Source of the DNA: Aplectana chamaeleonis
Lineage: Eukaryota; Nematoda; Chromadorea; Rhabditida; Cosmocercidae
DNA length: 64,000 bases
Direction: 5' to 3'
Assembly (NCBI GenBank): GCA_029168955.1
Contig: JAPDOI010001838.1
Coordinates: 1 to 64,000, forward strand
Positions within the stretch are counted from its first letter, which is position 1, and every line of letters starts with the position of its first letter. Shown here piece by piece: positions 34,601-46,900 of this stretch. The position numbers were made by a program, and so were the translations under genes. The notes under the pieces are model-generated. The model worked only from the letters and a program-made list of their open reading frames with translations, was not told the DNA's origin and ran no database searches.

Positions 34601-37056
34601 AGAAGTTCAGCATCTGACAGGCCATACTCCATTTGTTTGCTGTACTGTTGTAAGTAAAGGCTATACAACCGCGAAATTCTCATGGTTTCTACGCGTGCTG
34701 GTGCGGAGCGGAGGTTAGAGAGAGTGAGAGATCGCATCACAGACGGAAGGAGCAGAATCGCGCGCACCGCTCGCGCCATGAGTCGTGAGAATTACGACGT
34801 TTCACAGAGGATATCTAGCATGAGTATGCATTCTAGAGCAAATTTTATCAAGAGAATTGTTTGATTGTCAGTGTTTCAGGAGGAGTACGAAAAATTGGCC
34901 ATGGGACAACAATCTCTCAGTGTACTCGGAGCTTCTGTTGAGAAACAGCCTGACAGCCCAACTTCGGTGGGTTCAGTTGATCCGTTCAAATAGAATTTGG
35001 AGTAGTAACGATCGATCGAAGCAGGTTAAAACATTCGAAGTTTTCTGAAATTCCTATCACCATCAGGACGCTCCCTTATTCACGTGAGCACTCTGGGAAC
35101 ATTGGGGTATTCGTTGAATGCAATTGAAGTGTTGTGAACGGTGTATTAAAGTATGGAAAACTTATAATTTCGTCTTCGTTCTCAAACAGATGTGGGTTTT
35201 CCAAAAATCTTCTTCGGCACGAGCGTACCTGATGTAACATGTTGACGCTTTCTATTACTTAGTCTGTGTGCTGAAAAGATGGCAGTTTCGCCGTGGATAT
35301 TTGACCACAATGTGCGAAAGCTACACCTAGATTCTTCTCTCCAAGCAAGTGTTGGTAGTGCATCATTATCACAGAGGAAGTTAAGCTGCGCGTCAACCTA
35401 CCCGCTATTCGTCCTGTGAGGTCCCCGTCAGACTTGGTCGAAAAACCGACTGAGTCCGTCTGCCTCCGACTGTTCCCAGCGCCACTAGGGGGTATCGACC
35501 CTGACGCGCGTGGAAGACCAGTGTCGACTGGGTGGACTGCGGACGATTTGAGTGGTAAAAAATATGTAGGCACCCCCTTTTTTTCCCGTGTAGCGATTTC
35601 TTTTGGCATAATTTTTGATACATATTGATGAGAAATGACAGTGGAAACATTTATATCTTTGCTGGAGAAAACGCCGATGTCAGTCAGGCTATCCATTATC
35701 GACCAAACCCAAGTCCTTGCTTTCAGTGCAAATGGCTTTTCAAACAGGGGGATTGCGATCCATGTGGGACGATCCCTAGCTTGTGTCGTGATGAATTCGA
35801 AAGATTTACATGTCTATAACCGAAAATGACTGCTGGTTGCCCCGAAACGCTCTCGGGCTGTAATGAACATCGAATATTGGGCACTTTTTCCTACTGTTTG
35901 GAGTCGGAAAACGCCATTCGAGGAATTATGTGCGAGATAGACGAAGTAGACAAATGGACGATGTTTTTCTGTGAAAGACGATAAGAAGCCTTGATCCTTC
36001 CAGGCCGGCCGACGCATCAGCTGTCCTTATCGGAGCGGCATTGCGCCAACCCAGCCACTGTCTATCACAACACATTATCTATTGAAGGGCGTTCTCCGAC
36101 TCCATGCCGTTAGAGGTGGTGCCCCATATTCATGGTTCATCACAGCCATATAGCTTTCCGTGGCAACCAGTGGTCATTTCTGTTTGTAGACATGTGAATT
36201 CTCCAAATGCATCTCAACACACGCAAGGGATCATCCCATCAGTGTCGCAGTCTTCCTTTGAGAAAAATTATTCGTGCCGAAAGCACGAACTCGAGTTTGA
36301 TCATTGGTGGATAGCCTCACTAACGTCGGCATTTTCTCCAGCAAATGCAAAAATGCTTGTAGTGTTAGTTCTCACTAACTTCTGCAGAAATGAGGTCAGA
36401 AGACATCGCTATGCAGCAAAAAATTGGTTTGCCTTCATAGTCTTGTTCCACTCGAAAACTTTGATTTGAAAGTCATCGTATAGGCCTAATATGCATTCAA
36501 CAACCTTGACTGCTATGCTGATTGGGAGTCTTATGTGTGGCGCAACTTCAGAGGGATTGTTTGACGCCGAGTCCTTTATCTCTTTCAATCAATCCTTTCT
36601 AAATTCATTGTAGATTGAGTTTTGGGTAGAAAGGGAACTCTGACTTCTGGCTTGTTTCATGGTGGGTGAAAAATTCAGAGCGGACCAGTTCCTCGCCAAT
36701 GGATTAGGAACTTTGGGCATGTGTTTGTAATACACGTTGCAAAACGGCACTTCAAAAAAACTTTCAGCGGCGTATTTTATCGTTTTCTAGTTCACATCCG
36801 AGTGGTCACAGGCTGAACAGAAGCTGTTCGAAACAGCTCTGCAGCAATATCCGAAGGGGTGCGAAGAGCGGTGAGTCTCTATCATGGGCTGTGAGATCGT
36901 CATTTCATCACTTACCAATACATCCCTCTTATGACCAGATGGGACAAGATTGCTGACGCTGTTGGGACGAAATCGAGAGAACAGTGCCAGCAACGGCTCA
37001 AGGAACTGGTAGAGCTAGTGCGGCGGAAAAAGGCTAGCAGCCAAAATAAGGTGTAG
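27312..37056 (+). CDS. DNAJC1: DNAJC1-type ER membrane J-protein (5' end missing)
   Basis: Co-chaperone of the ER. In the family the J domain faces the lumen and stimulates BiP-type Hsp70, one membrane segment follows, and two SANT domains lie in the cytosol. Eleven exons are visible: 27312-27413, 31023-31129, 31182-31299, 31371-31517, 31606-31659, 34128-34275, 34347-34421, 34499-34593, 34880-34966, 36791-36870, 36939-37056. They join in phase to 376 residues plus TAG. The J domain shows [16 protein letters not shown] with the catalytic HPD and continues [10 protein letters not shown]. The [13 protein letters not shown] motif precedes the membrane segment ([20 protein letters not shown]). SANT 1 starts [11 protein letters not shown] and SANT 2 [17 protein letters not shown]. 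The match to vertebrate DNAJC1 is strong along the whole length. The exon(s) for the signal peptide and first J-domain helix were not found. Confidence 0.9.
27543..28020. mobile_element. MITE-like element in DNAJC1 intron
   Basis: The left end (CACTGGAGTGCGTTCCAAGA, from about 27551) and the right end (about 27985-28018) are inverted copies over some 30 bases. Between them are poly-G (27660-27670) and degenerate internal inverted pieces (GTTGAGCAGG against GCCTGCTTAACCC). No coding capacity. It is probably a non-autonomous DNA element. Confidence 0.6.
28598..28637. repeat. TTTA microsatellite, 3' tail of the retrotransposon
   Basis: About nine tandem TTTA/ATTT units. On the minus strand they lie just past the end of the reverse-transcriptase remnant, where non-LTR elements often carry a short tandem-repeat tail, so I take it as the element's 3' terminus. 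Confidence 0.7.
28598..30300 (-). mobile_element. 5'-truncated non-LTR retrotransposon (CR1/Jockey-like) in DNAJC1 intron
   Basis: Minus-strand reverse transcriptase remnant, unlike the element at 20768-24246. Frame 30291-29338 contains [64 protein letters not shown] and QFADDVKIY. The following part ([17 protein letters not shown], then [11 protein letters not shown]) is in another frame near 29345, and a second shift near 29125 leads into 29146-28751 ([28 protein letters not shown]). There are therefore two frameshifts, and the whole N-terminal part with the endonuclease is missing. A TAAA-repeat tail lies at 28637-28598. It is inserted antisense in the first visible DNAJC1 intron and is inactive. 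Confidence 0.85.
30301..31022. other. DNAJC1 intron, right part
   Basis: No recognised element or gene. Small overlapping frames on both strands look random. The intron ends with the acceptor TATTTATTAG before ATCGTGTCC at 31023. Confidence 0.5.
31660..34127. repeat. Large DNAJC1 intron with dispersed repeats
   Basis: Bases about 32040-32190 match, in part inverted, a repeat at about 50100-50600 (shared GGAGTATGAATAGCGCCTTAG). Bases about 32310-32430 (TTTCTCATGGTTCCTTCGCG) resemble about 34675-34790 and, more weakly, 63450-63560. A short AAAGGCAACGTTCACGATGA word at about 33401 matches the ends of a MITE family listed below. Nothing codes. The donor side of exon 31606-31659 (GAGGTGGCT) is weak, so a further small exon in here cannot be excluded. 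Confidence 0.5.
34275..34346 (+). other. Short DNAJC1 intron with GTTAGT donor
   Basis: The intron is 34276-34346 (71 nt), between AGCAAAA and AACATAGC. The split lysine codon (A|AA) and phase agreement on both sides support it. Confidence 0.8.
34967..36790. other. DNAJC1 intron hosting a foldback element
   Basis: Outside the element at 35625-36385 I see no repeat or exon. Family members have a long, charged and poorly conserved linker here. In this gene the flanking exons join in phase without it, so the linker is short or an exon was missed. Confidence 0.5.
35625..36385. mobile_element. Palindromic Tc3/mariner-like element remnant
   Basis: Arms 35625-35925 (plus) and 36385-36078 (minus) are diverged inverted copies of about 300 bp around a centre of about 150 bp. 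Both arms translate to a related N-terminal transposase-like segment. The plus frame from 35635 reads [19 protein letters not shown], then [19 protein letters not shown]. The minus copy reads [19 protein letters not shown], then [15 protein letters not shown], with a stop in between. The helix-turn-helix spacing and the GRS-xxCV-x5-D-x2-Y pattern fit the DNA-binding domain of Tc3-type transposases. The catalytic DDE part is absent. Inactive. Confidence 0.6.
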
Positions 37057-37775
37057 ATTCTAGTTATTGTATGTTGTCTTTCCACTATTTATTCATTTCA
37101 TTGGTATTCATCTTGTATGGGGTATTTGAGCCTTTCTTGCTTGTTACAGATATATTGTTCAACATTACACATTTATCTCTTGCACATAAAACAATACTAA
37201 TTTGGCATAATAGTATACAAGTTACGTCTAAAGTAATTCACTGCTATTTGCATTAAAGCACTGTGACAATAAAGTTGAGCGATGATTGAGAGTTGATTAG
37301 CATACATCTAAGGCACTTGAGCATCACGTGGTTCAGTAACTTACTGCTATAGAACAAGTTCTGTTTGCAGGCAGACTAACCACCACCCGAGCTCCTCATA
37401 CAGAGCTCGTCACTGGTACCTAGTGGACAAGGTAGATGAAAATGAAGAAGAAACCAAAAGAAAAGGAAAAAAAACAATCTAATATCACATGAGAAATCTT
37501 GCGCAAATATAATGTCAAATCTCATGACAGTACATTTGTGCAAGCTGAAGACGTTGGCAAGCTGAAAACAGACACGAAAATTATCATTCATCAACACATC
37601 CTAGCATTCTTAAATTAGAAATCGATCGTTAGAAAGAAAAGAACCCGAAGCGGATGGTTTGGGTTGTTTGTTGGTTGTGATATCACCAAAAATTCGGCAA
37701 AATGATCTAGCATCTCACTGACTACTATTTACAACAAAAAGAGTTGGGTGCGAAGTACAGGGGTGAATCCTGTGA
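37057..37775. other. Tail-to-tail spacer between DNAJC1 and pat-2
   Basis: 719 bp between the DNAJC1 stop and the pat-2 stop. It holds the DNAJC1 3' UTR with AATAAA at 37268 and AT-rich sequence. I see no ORF or RNA gene. No clear polyadenylation hexamer for pat-2 is visible close to its stop on the minus strand. Confidence 0.6.
37268..37273 (+). terminator. Polyadenylation signal of the DNAJC1 gene
   Basis: AATAAA, 212 nt past the DNAJC1 stop codon and on its strand. It is the only canonical hexamer at a plausible distance. Cleavage would be expected 10-20 nt further on. Confidence 0.6.
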
Positions 37776-37922
37776 TTAGAGCATTTGCCCATGACTTTGC
37801 GGATTGTAGCTGTCTGGTCCGGCGTAGCGCGTTTTGGTGTCCGCATAGTGGGCGTCGACGTCCCGATGCTCTTTTCGTTCAGCCTTTTCTGCGTGTGGAC
37901 GATTTCGTTTGAAGAAACCACA
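37776..37922 (-). CDS. pat-2: pat-2 exon 28: cytoplasmic tail with GFFKR
   Basis: 48 codons and TAA. It starts CGFFKRNRPH, the invariant membrane-proximal motif that clasps the beta tail and holds the receptor inactive (family knowledge), and ends SYNPQSHGQML. It was missed as a long open frame because it is a separate small exon 1.9 kb beyond the membrane exon. Confidence 0.93.
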   Translation of the reverse strand, partial: CGFFKRNRPHAEKAERKEHRDVDAHYADTKTRYAGPDSYNPQSHGQML

Positions 37923-40900
37923 CTGAATCGAAAAAAATACAAGTATATACAGATGAACGAGGACACAAAATCGACAACATTAAGTTTATGCAGTAAACTG
38001 CTTATGGTTGCTCTTGAGATCATATCAGCTGCAAACGAATCTCCGAGTCGGTTGCTTTCAAAAAGCTCACTCTGGCATTATGCAATAATTTTTGGTGTGC
38101 TTATTAAAAGGGAGCAATACCAACTCTATAACAGTATAAATGAGGAACGTCTTCATACGTAACGATGTAGTAGCAGTATTTTAGACTGTAACCAAAGTTT
38201 TAGCTCATAAGACGTACGTTCAGACGAGTTACTTATATGCATTAAAGTAGCCTATTAATGCTTTAATCCTAACCTTCTTAGATTGGACAACGTACGTCAA
38301 CGTAACCCATAAAATTTTCGATTTTTATACTTCTGAAAAAAAAATTGAAAACTCTGAAATTCTCTACAAACTGATACCTAGTAACCCTCCCATAACCTTA
38401 AAACGAAGAAAAATTCTGATAAAACATGCCTGGTAGTGCTATCAATCATTGTTCTTATAAAAGCTATAGAAATACTTCGTTTGGTAGCCTTACCAGTCGG
38501 TGATTCATTTCATTTCTATCTTGAGTCGTGGATGCCCCCCCCCCTCCCCCCGTCTTGGATAGTGCCGAGGAAATCGCCTAGAAGCCGTTCTCAAGTTGTC
38601 CAATACCGTTGTCCAGAACCGCATTTTTGGCCGAAACGGGACAACGTAGATTTTTCTTTTAAAAACAGCCCTGATGTTCCGAAGGTTCTATTTTCATCCT
38701 AGGCCTACCCTCTACAAAATACGGTAAGATCGCCCGGATACTCCGCAGCCTAAGGTATTTAAGAGAAGTATGTCAAATTGCACTGCGGCGAGCCGTCGAA
38801 AAATAACGCGCTCCACAGCCAAACCGAGCTGCGGCGGTGGCTTTGGAGCGCGGAAACCGCAGAATCTTCAGAAAGAGCAACTCGAAACTACACTCCCCGA
38901 GGCTCATCAGTAGAGTAGGGAGTGCAGTAATTATTAAATAAGAAATCCAACTTTAAAAAAAAGTTCACTGCAAAAACTAACAATTTTTTCGGAATCTATG
39001 GGAACGTAAAAGTTTTAGACATTTTTCAAGAAATTTGCTCTAAAAGTGGGGGGGGGTGTAGCTTTGTCGAGGTCCTGGACAACGGTCTGCGTGACCCTGG
39101 TATTGACTGACAATGGAATCGACACTATGTCGAAGCCATATCCATCAGAGCCATAGCTGCTCTTAAAGGCACAGTACGCCCTCAGAAATAAATTTTGTAA
39201 TTTTTATTTGGTTGTGTAGTAGACCCCTCCTCTATAACACGTGTCAAGTGTGAGATCTCAATTCCTTCAAATAAGCGGAATATAAGCGGCAACCACAGGC
39301 CCGACCTCCTTTGCTGACCACCACGGGCCACACCACTACCAGATTTTCGAACTCGATAGCGGCTAGATGGAAGGAAGGATTCCCAACAACTCTTCGTTCT
39401 TCAGTCCATAGCCGGACTACCTCCTTATCCTGGCTTGCTCTTGCGCAACGATCGCGATTTAAGCGAAGTGCAGGCCTGAGACTACTCGTCCACCCATTTT
39501 CACCCTCAAAATATAGACTTCTTCAAGGAGCCATAACTCTGATCATAGGGGGTCTTGAACGATTTCAGAGATACCGTTGTGATCAGCTCGTGACTCTCTC
39601 CAACGTCAGCTTTAAAACTGAAAATAGGTTTCTGGGTGTAGTTGAGGTGAAAGAAAAAGCGCCTGTGCAGCTATTTCAGAAGCACCTTATAAATTCTTTT
39701 TTGTTCTATGGCCCCTTTTTTCGGTTCAAAGGAGAAACATATCGTTTGAAACTTGTTTACTCTTCTCAAAACGTTGCAAATTAGTTGACCGTGTTACCAA
39801 TTGAAACGAACTTACCCTCCAAAGAAGGAGTATGAGGAGGGCGAGCAGCACAAGGCCGATGAGGATAGCAAGAAGGTACAACCACCAGGGTACACCAGCT
39901 GCGGATGCCTCGTCGTCAACTGCATTCAATGAAGTTGTCACCTAGAAACTCACGATATCTTCTATCTGAATTTTTCGGAGAATTCTTAAGCTCGGTTTTT
40001 CTTTCGGCTTGAAGTTTGGAGATCCAATCCAACTTACTGCAGTGACGAGTGTTGGCCTGTGCGGCCAGCTGACTTTGGAGGATGTGACCCTAGCAAGCGC
40101 TAGAGAAGAGATTTCACCGCCTGGGTTACGTTCATCCACCAGTGTGTTGGTGTAGAGTCGAGAGAAGATCTGAACACCAACATTTGCTTCGTCAGAAGTC
40201 TGCCACCTATTTCCAGGAAGATCTCTCACTCACTTCAACCAGTACAAACTCATCCTCTCTGATGTTCTTGAGATCGCATTCGATGTGAGTACACCTCAAA
40301 GAGTTGCAGTCGACACTGGCTCGACTCAACACACCTTGATAGTCGATCACTCCTCCAGCAGTCTTCGAGTCCATCACGGCCTGTCGAAGGTCCGAGAATC
40401 GAGCCTTATCTGCGAAACAGCGATGTTTTGGAGATTTAGCGCATCAAAGGTGTCTTTCTAGCTTCGTGGTTTCAAAGTAACTTCAACGCCAGTGTTGAAT
40501 ATGAAAATCGTTGATGTTTCTTCCATTCAAACATGAAAGCTTGTTCTTTAGACTACAACGGCGAAAATCTCGTAGAGGAGATTTTTGACAGTTGGAAAAA
40601 CCAGGTTTTACTTTTGAAAGCTGTAATGAACACTTTGTGTATGAACCTCGCTGCAGCACTTACCGGGTAGGACTTTTCCATCAGCTCTCGCCCTAGCCGT
40701 GTTGTGCTTGGAGGATTTCCGTTTGGCCTCCCTCTTCACCCGACTGCCTCCTCTTTCATAATCCTCGTCTTCATCTTCATATTCTTCGTCAGGAGTATAC
40801 TCGTACTCCGCTTGCTGTTTTGGCTTTTCCTTGTAGACCCATGAGCCACCAGATCCACCTCGTTGTGGCGGAGAGACCTGAAGATAATTGACATTTCGTG

Positions 40901-43900
40901 CAGACAGGATCAATTTCAGAAAAAAATTGTACCTGAGTTCGTGTCTCCGCTTCCTCTGTTCTATCACCTTCTTCCTCCTCTTCCTCATCCTCTTCTCCCT
41001 CCTCTTCCTCCTCCGTTCTGCCGTAGTCAGCCGTCTGTATTCGACGGGGTGCCTCAGTTGCGATGTGCTCGTTTGTTACCTGAAATCAGGATAGTCTCGC
41101 TGAATCGTGTTGCTTTGACTTATTTTCATTCTTACTCTGAGATTGAATGGATTGATGTTCTGCATCTGCTTCACTCGACATCGTCCTTTGGATGGATCGC
41201 TCAGAACTGGCTCAGTGATCAGATAGAGCAAATGACCGCCATCTGCTGAAAATGATGGCCAGAAGATGTCCAGTGTTGCCGTTTCGATAAGCGATGGGCC
41301 TCGATTGGATACCTGCAACAAGGCGTGTTGAAATATGCAAGTGAACCAGAGAGTGCACCGAGTGATTGTAGAAGCTTGGATATAGCTCAACAGTTATCCT
41401 TTGAATATATTTTTTCGGGTCTAAAGTTGAAGGCAGTGTTCACGATGAAACATAATTGGCCGAAGACCCACGTATCAGAGACCTATAGAAGAATAATTTC
41501 TCGAAACCTCTTAACGTAGCCAGAAAATTGTTGGCAACGAGAACCGATCAATTCTAAACGACGGACTGGGCACTATTGGCTACAGACACTGTAACACGCA
41601 ATAATAACTGCTATTGGCTACCTACCAAAATAATGTTGGAAATCGATAAGATCCTCCATTAGCTACTGTCAATACACTAATTTAGTTGCAAGGAGCACGA
41701 GCAACCATCCCGCTCACTTAAAGTTCGTTGGCTAGAATCATCGCCACACTAACCTGGTAAAGATGACTAACGACTGGTCCAATCTCATTGTCGTCGAACA
41801 CATCTGAAGGTGTTTTGTTTCTTGACGAAAAATCTACCTGAAAATAGCCGAGTTTCCAATGCTTCTCCCAAGAAATTGCTCTTTTGTGCATCTTATACAG
41901 GAAAATGGCGTGAAAATAAAAAAATTTCATGAGCTGTGGTATCTATCGCAATGATCAGCGATAGCTGACAAAATGTAAGTGTTAACGTCTGAGGAACAAC
42001 TGATCTTGGGAAAACCACTCTGGGGCCCAATATGAACTTTAATCTCGGCGTGGACAGGCTCATTTGATGCAGTAGTGAAATAGAAGTATGGGATGAGGGA
42101 TAGCTTTGAATTCCTTCTCCAATACTTTCAGTAAGCAGTCTGTGAATGTTTGGTTTTTGTTATATAAAGGCTTGATGAGGATTTATGTGCCCTATATTTC
42201 ATGCAGCTGCTATGATAAATGATTGGCTCCCTCGTACATTTTTCTGACACGCCAATTATTTCGCATACCTGCTCAGGATTGGATCGACCATTCAGAGAGA
42301 GTTGATTTCGAACATCGACTGGAATCGTGAACGTGACAGAGTTGTCCCTTTCTGTGTGCTCCTCTTCGTCGTTAGAGCTAAAAGTTTCGTTGAAAATTAA
42401 AATGACTTCTGAACAGACTCCGTCATTGCTCCTGATTAAAAATTGCTGTGATAGCCAACCTGTTGACGAATGCATGGATTTTGATAGGTTTCGTTGGCGG
42501 GTCTTTCTCGTTGGCTGTGATTCGGATGACCGTGGACAGAGTTTTCTGCTGTGGCAATGGGTTACCCAACTCGCAGGCAAACGTCCATTTGCCGTCCTCA
42601 TCTGGTTCCTGACTCGTAGGTGAGCAACTGGGCCCCGTCTGCAAGCAATGAACGTGTCTCACAGATATTCTTTGACTTTCTCAGTTTTCCGATGTGCTGT
42701 TTACCTTCTCATCAGTGGATACAACTCCACCGTACTCGAAACCTTCCGGAACGTCGAAGAAGAGCTTTGTCTCATAGGAATCCTCGCCGCCATTCTCCAC
42801 TGTCACATTTATCATCAGGGTGTTGTCCTTCGTTCCCAGAAGGAACTTTTCACGATCACTGCAAAATATCGACCTTTGACCTACTATGGAATGGCCAATC
42901 CGCCTTGACTGTAAAACCCACGCTACGGCCTGTACTTTTAAGTCCGGCACGCACAAGTCATCTTTGCCACAGTTGTTCGCAATGTTGATCTGTAAATGGC
43001 AAGCATAGCTGGGTAAAGTAAGACTGCTCTACAGCTTACCTTGTTCTCGAAAGAGAGTGGCACGGTTGTGTCGATAGCGGGCTCAAGCTGATTTCCTCTT
43101 AGCTTGCCTGTCCGCGATTCTTCGTAAGTGTAATTAACAGACCAGTGAATAGGAGAAAGTTTGTCCCTGAAAATGGTGAAGCGTTTCAAGGTGAAGTCCA
43201 CCTCAATGCAGAATATCTCACCTCATCGTGCTGGATGCGAAGAATCGCTGTTTGAAGCATTTCTGTCTATTCTTCTCCAAATGGACACGTTTCTCGATCA
43301 CATTCGGATGATCCTTCGTCTTCGACTCTTTGGCGATTTTGACGTCACGATCGCCCTTCTGAAACATTAACCATCTTCTTCAAATTCAAACTCCTCCACT
43401 TCACGCCCTGCTCACAATGTCCTTCTGCAGGAAGTATGCTCTAGGCTCAGGTGAATGATCGTCGAGGTTGTAACGAAGCACAAACTCCAAATCATTTGGA
43501 GTGTCTCCTTTGCCTTCGTACTTGAGACAGGTGTTGATATTTCGACTGAAAATATAAATAGTACACAAACAGTGTCTGTAACAAGTCAATCAGCCGTCAG
43601 ATGCTTCGACGCGACTCACCATGCCTGCCTGCCAATCTTCGTGTCGACGTCGCAGTTCTTGTCCTCAACGTTGATCGTGACGCTGTCAGCGTCTGTCTGA
43701 CCAGTCACAGTCACAACTGGCTTCGTTGTCAATACGGCTGCGTTCCCACTTTTCCATGCTCCTACGGCCACATCTGCAGAGGGTCAGCGTATTTTTGCGT
43801 GTTTACCAGAAAAAAAAACAGCGATATTTATTCCACTACTTGCGTTCCCTACCCGCGAATACAAAAAGAACAGAAAGAAGATTGGCCTGCACACCGTTGA

Positions 43901-46900
43901 CTCTGGTGAGCTGAATAATCCTCTTCAATTTTTCTTACCTTTGGTGATATCAAGGTTAGTATGAGCAACAGCCAGCTCATGGCAGAGGCTGAATTTCATT
44001 AAATTTTCAATCGCTTGACCGCTACAGAGAAATGGAGAAACGTAGTCTATTCTGCCACGTCCTTGGCAGATAAGAACTCGTTCTAAGAAATAGGTGACCC
44101 AGAAGACACGTGTGGAGTGCTTGGATTAGGACGGATAGAAGTTCAGCTGGTGTGGACTCAAGTCTAACTTATCGAGCAAAATGTCGTACATAGGTTGCAC
44201 CTGAATTTCCAACTGTTGAGACTTGAACTTCAGGCACCTGAATTCCCAACTGTTGAGACTTGAACTTCAGGGAAGATAATTTCATAACTTAATTTCTATA
44301 ATGTGCATCTTGGCCTATTGCTTAGTTGGAAGAGCGCAAAAGCCACTGTTCCCGCCCGTGAATTACTGTAGTTTCTTACTTGCGTCTCTTCGGTCAAATG
44401 AGTCTAAAATGCAGTTTATCATGTAGCCGTCTTGATAAATCTCTCCATTGAAAAGCGTCGCTGTTTTCGACCGTCTCTTTAGCTACGCCCAAGAAAAAAA
44501 TCGTCGGCGCGATGATCGTTCCCTTCTGCATGAATGATAGCTTAGTTAGCTGTGTCTGTGAACTAGGTCAATGAACCTCAAACTTGCATTTATATACCTA
44601 CATAGTTCCAGTATGATCTTTGAAGAGCATACCTGGCATTCCATTGCCATCGATATCAACACCACCAGCGACCGAGAAACCGAACGTCTTCATTCGAGAT
44701 CCAAATCCAACCCCTTCGATCTAAAGTGAAAATATTTATCAGGTGTGAATGAAAGAGGTCGCTTTTCCAATAAGCCCCTCAAAATGCTTTCTGATTGTTC
44801 GAAAGATGCATCCAATTATCCCTTTCTCATTAGAAGGAAGTCTTGAAGGCAGCATACACGCTCAAATATGATCGATTTTATTCCATGAATCGAAAGATTG
44901 GTACTCTTACCCGTGGATCCGTGCTTGAAATTCCCTAAATGGCTGCGGGGATTCCAAAAATGGCATTTCTATTGCTTCACAAAAAGGTAAGGGAAATCCC
45001 ATCAGGTAGTTTTTGAGATGTTCAGAAAAAAATCTCGGAATCGGCTGAAAATTTCCAAGTTGGGGTTATTTAGGGCACTGAACCCAAATCCAGGGCCTAT
45101 TTGTCGCCAGACTCGGGGTTACTGTAGATGTATGAGACATAATGCTTTTTAACTGGCGTTACTTACCTTAAAATTTCAGAAATCGAAAAATGGACTTCAA
45201 ATTCGTGTTCGGCGTTACCAATAACACCCACAGAGAAACTTTGAGTCAAATCTGAGACTTCGACCAAGCTACCGTATACCCACCGTTACATACCGTAATC
45301 CAAGGAAAATCGATAAACCGGCCACAGATTTGTGTTAGGCAGCCCAAATAACCCTATATAGAAGTTTTAAGACGATTTCATCGTAGCATTCTCGATATCG
45401 TCAAAAGTCGCGTTTGGCCAACAAATTTTCCCCCATTTGAAATCTTCGGACCAAATCAGACTGAATTCTCTGTATATTCACAAATGGGCCTCGGATTCGT
45501 AATCAGCACCCAAGACAACCCCTAGAAAAACGTTTTGAGCTCAATCCGAGACATTTTTTGAACGCCCTATAATCTTACCTCGTGTACCCCTTTTCCCCTA
45601 GCAAAGCTATGAAAATGCCCACTTTTGGGAATCTCACGTAAATCTATAAGGCTTTTAGGGGATACGGAAAACGGATTATCAATGCTGTGTCCCATACCAA
45701 CAACTATGAAAACACGGTTCTGTAAAAGCCCTCGGGAAATGTAAGGTAAGCCCTAGTTAGTAATGGAAACTGACGAAAACAAAACAACGAAAACGCGATG
45801 CAGCTAAAGAAAATTCCGCGTTCTTTCTGCACTGGACTGGAAGTGGACGAGTTACCCCGCAGCATTCACCCTAGGTTAAATTAGTGAAACTAGCGACAAA
45901 ATGATTGGGATAGCACAGCCTATACATAGACTCTCAGCAATATTGGCGCAGTATATACACATCGAACGAGGAATTGTCTCGTCTTTCGCAGTTCGAAACA
46001 TCATGCTATTCCATTTGGGCAAAGTGGTTGCGAGTGGAATCCGAACTGCAAAAGACGCGACAACTCCCGCTTCCGTGCTTACTGCGCACACAATTCAACT
46101 CTCACGGTCTTTACTAGAACGCTCAAGTAGTTGGAAGCATCAAAAACTAGGCAAGGCGGCCGTGTTCGAGCAAAAAAAAATTGGGCGAGTTCTCATTCAG
46201 GGGCGGGAACTGTAAAGGAAGCGGGTGAAGACTGCATATTATGTTTTATTTTATTCATGCATAATTCCCTTGTAAATTATGCGCTCGTAGGCTATGCTGT
46301 TGGCGGGAACAACGTGCCTTTGATCGGCGCGAGTAATGCACACCTTGTTATCTCAATAAAAAGATATCGCGTAAATGAGTGGACGTTGATGTATCATTTG
46401 TTGATAAGCTACTTTATTTTCTCATTTGATTTCATATTGTTCTCGGAAGGCCAGCCTCTTTTGGCGGAATTCGAGGCATTCGATCTCCCATATCTTTCCA
46501 ATAATGCGTCGGTGACCCAACAAACTCTACCTACGTTCTCATGCGAACCCAACCAATGATTCAATCTCAAAAAATGGTGAGTGGGTTTTAGCGCGTACAA
46601 TGCCATTAAATACGGTCAGTTCGACTTATTTTTGACGCTCGGAACAAACGTGCTACTAGGAGCCATACGAACCAGTTGAAGTCCCTACTATCTCAACCAC
46701 TTTTGCGAGGGCGTATGCTGTTTCAAAGCTTTCTTCTTGTGTGAACACTGTCTCAAGGTTACACAATGATTAATAGTGGCTTGCCCTTGTTCAGCGGGAA
46801 AATGTCTTAAAAGACCACTTCAGTAACTGACGTCAGTTGCATTAGTACTCCCTCAGCAAATCCAGTTTAAAGTCTAATTCTCTACTGAGGGCACTGCTTG

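Noticed and set aside
46131..46559. 142-codon frame on the plus strand within a pat-2 intron
   Set aside because: It lies inside a MITE-like region and has no recognisable domain or splice context.
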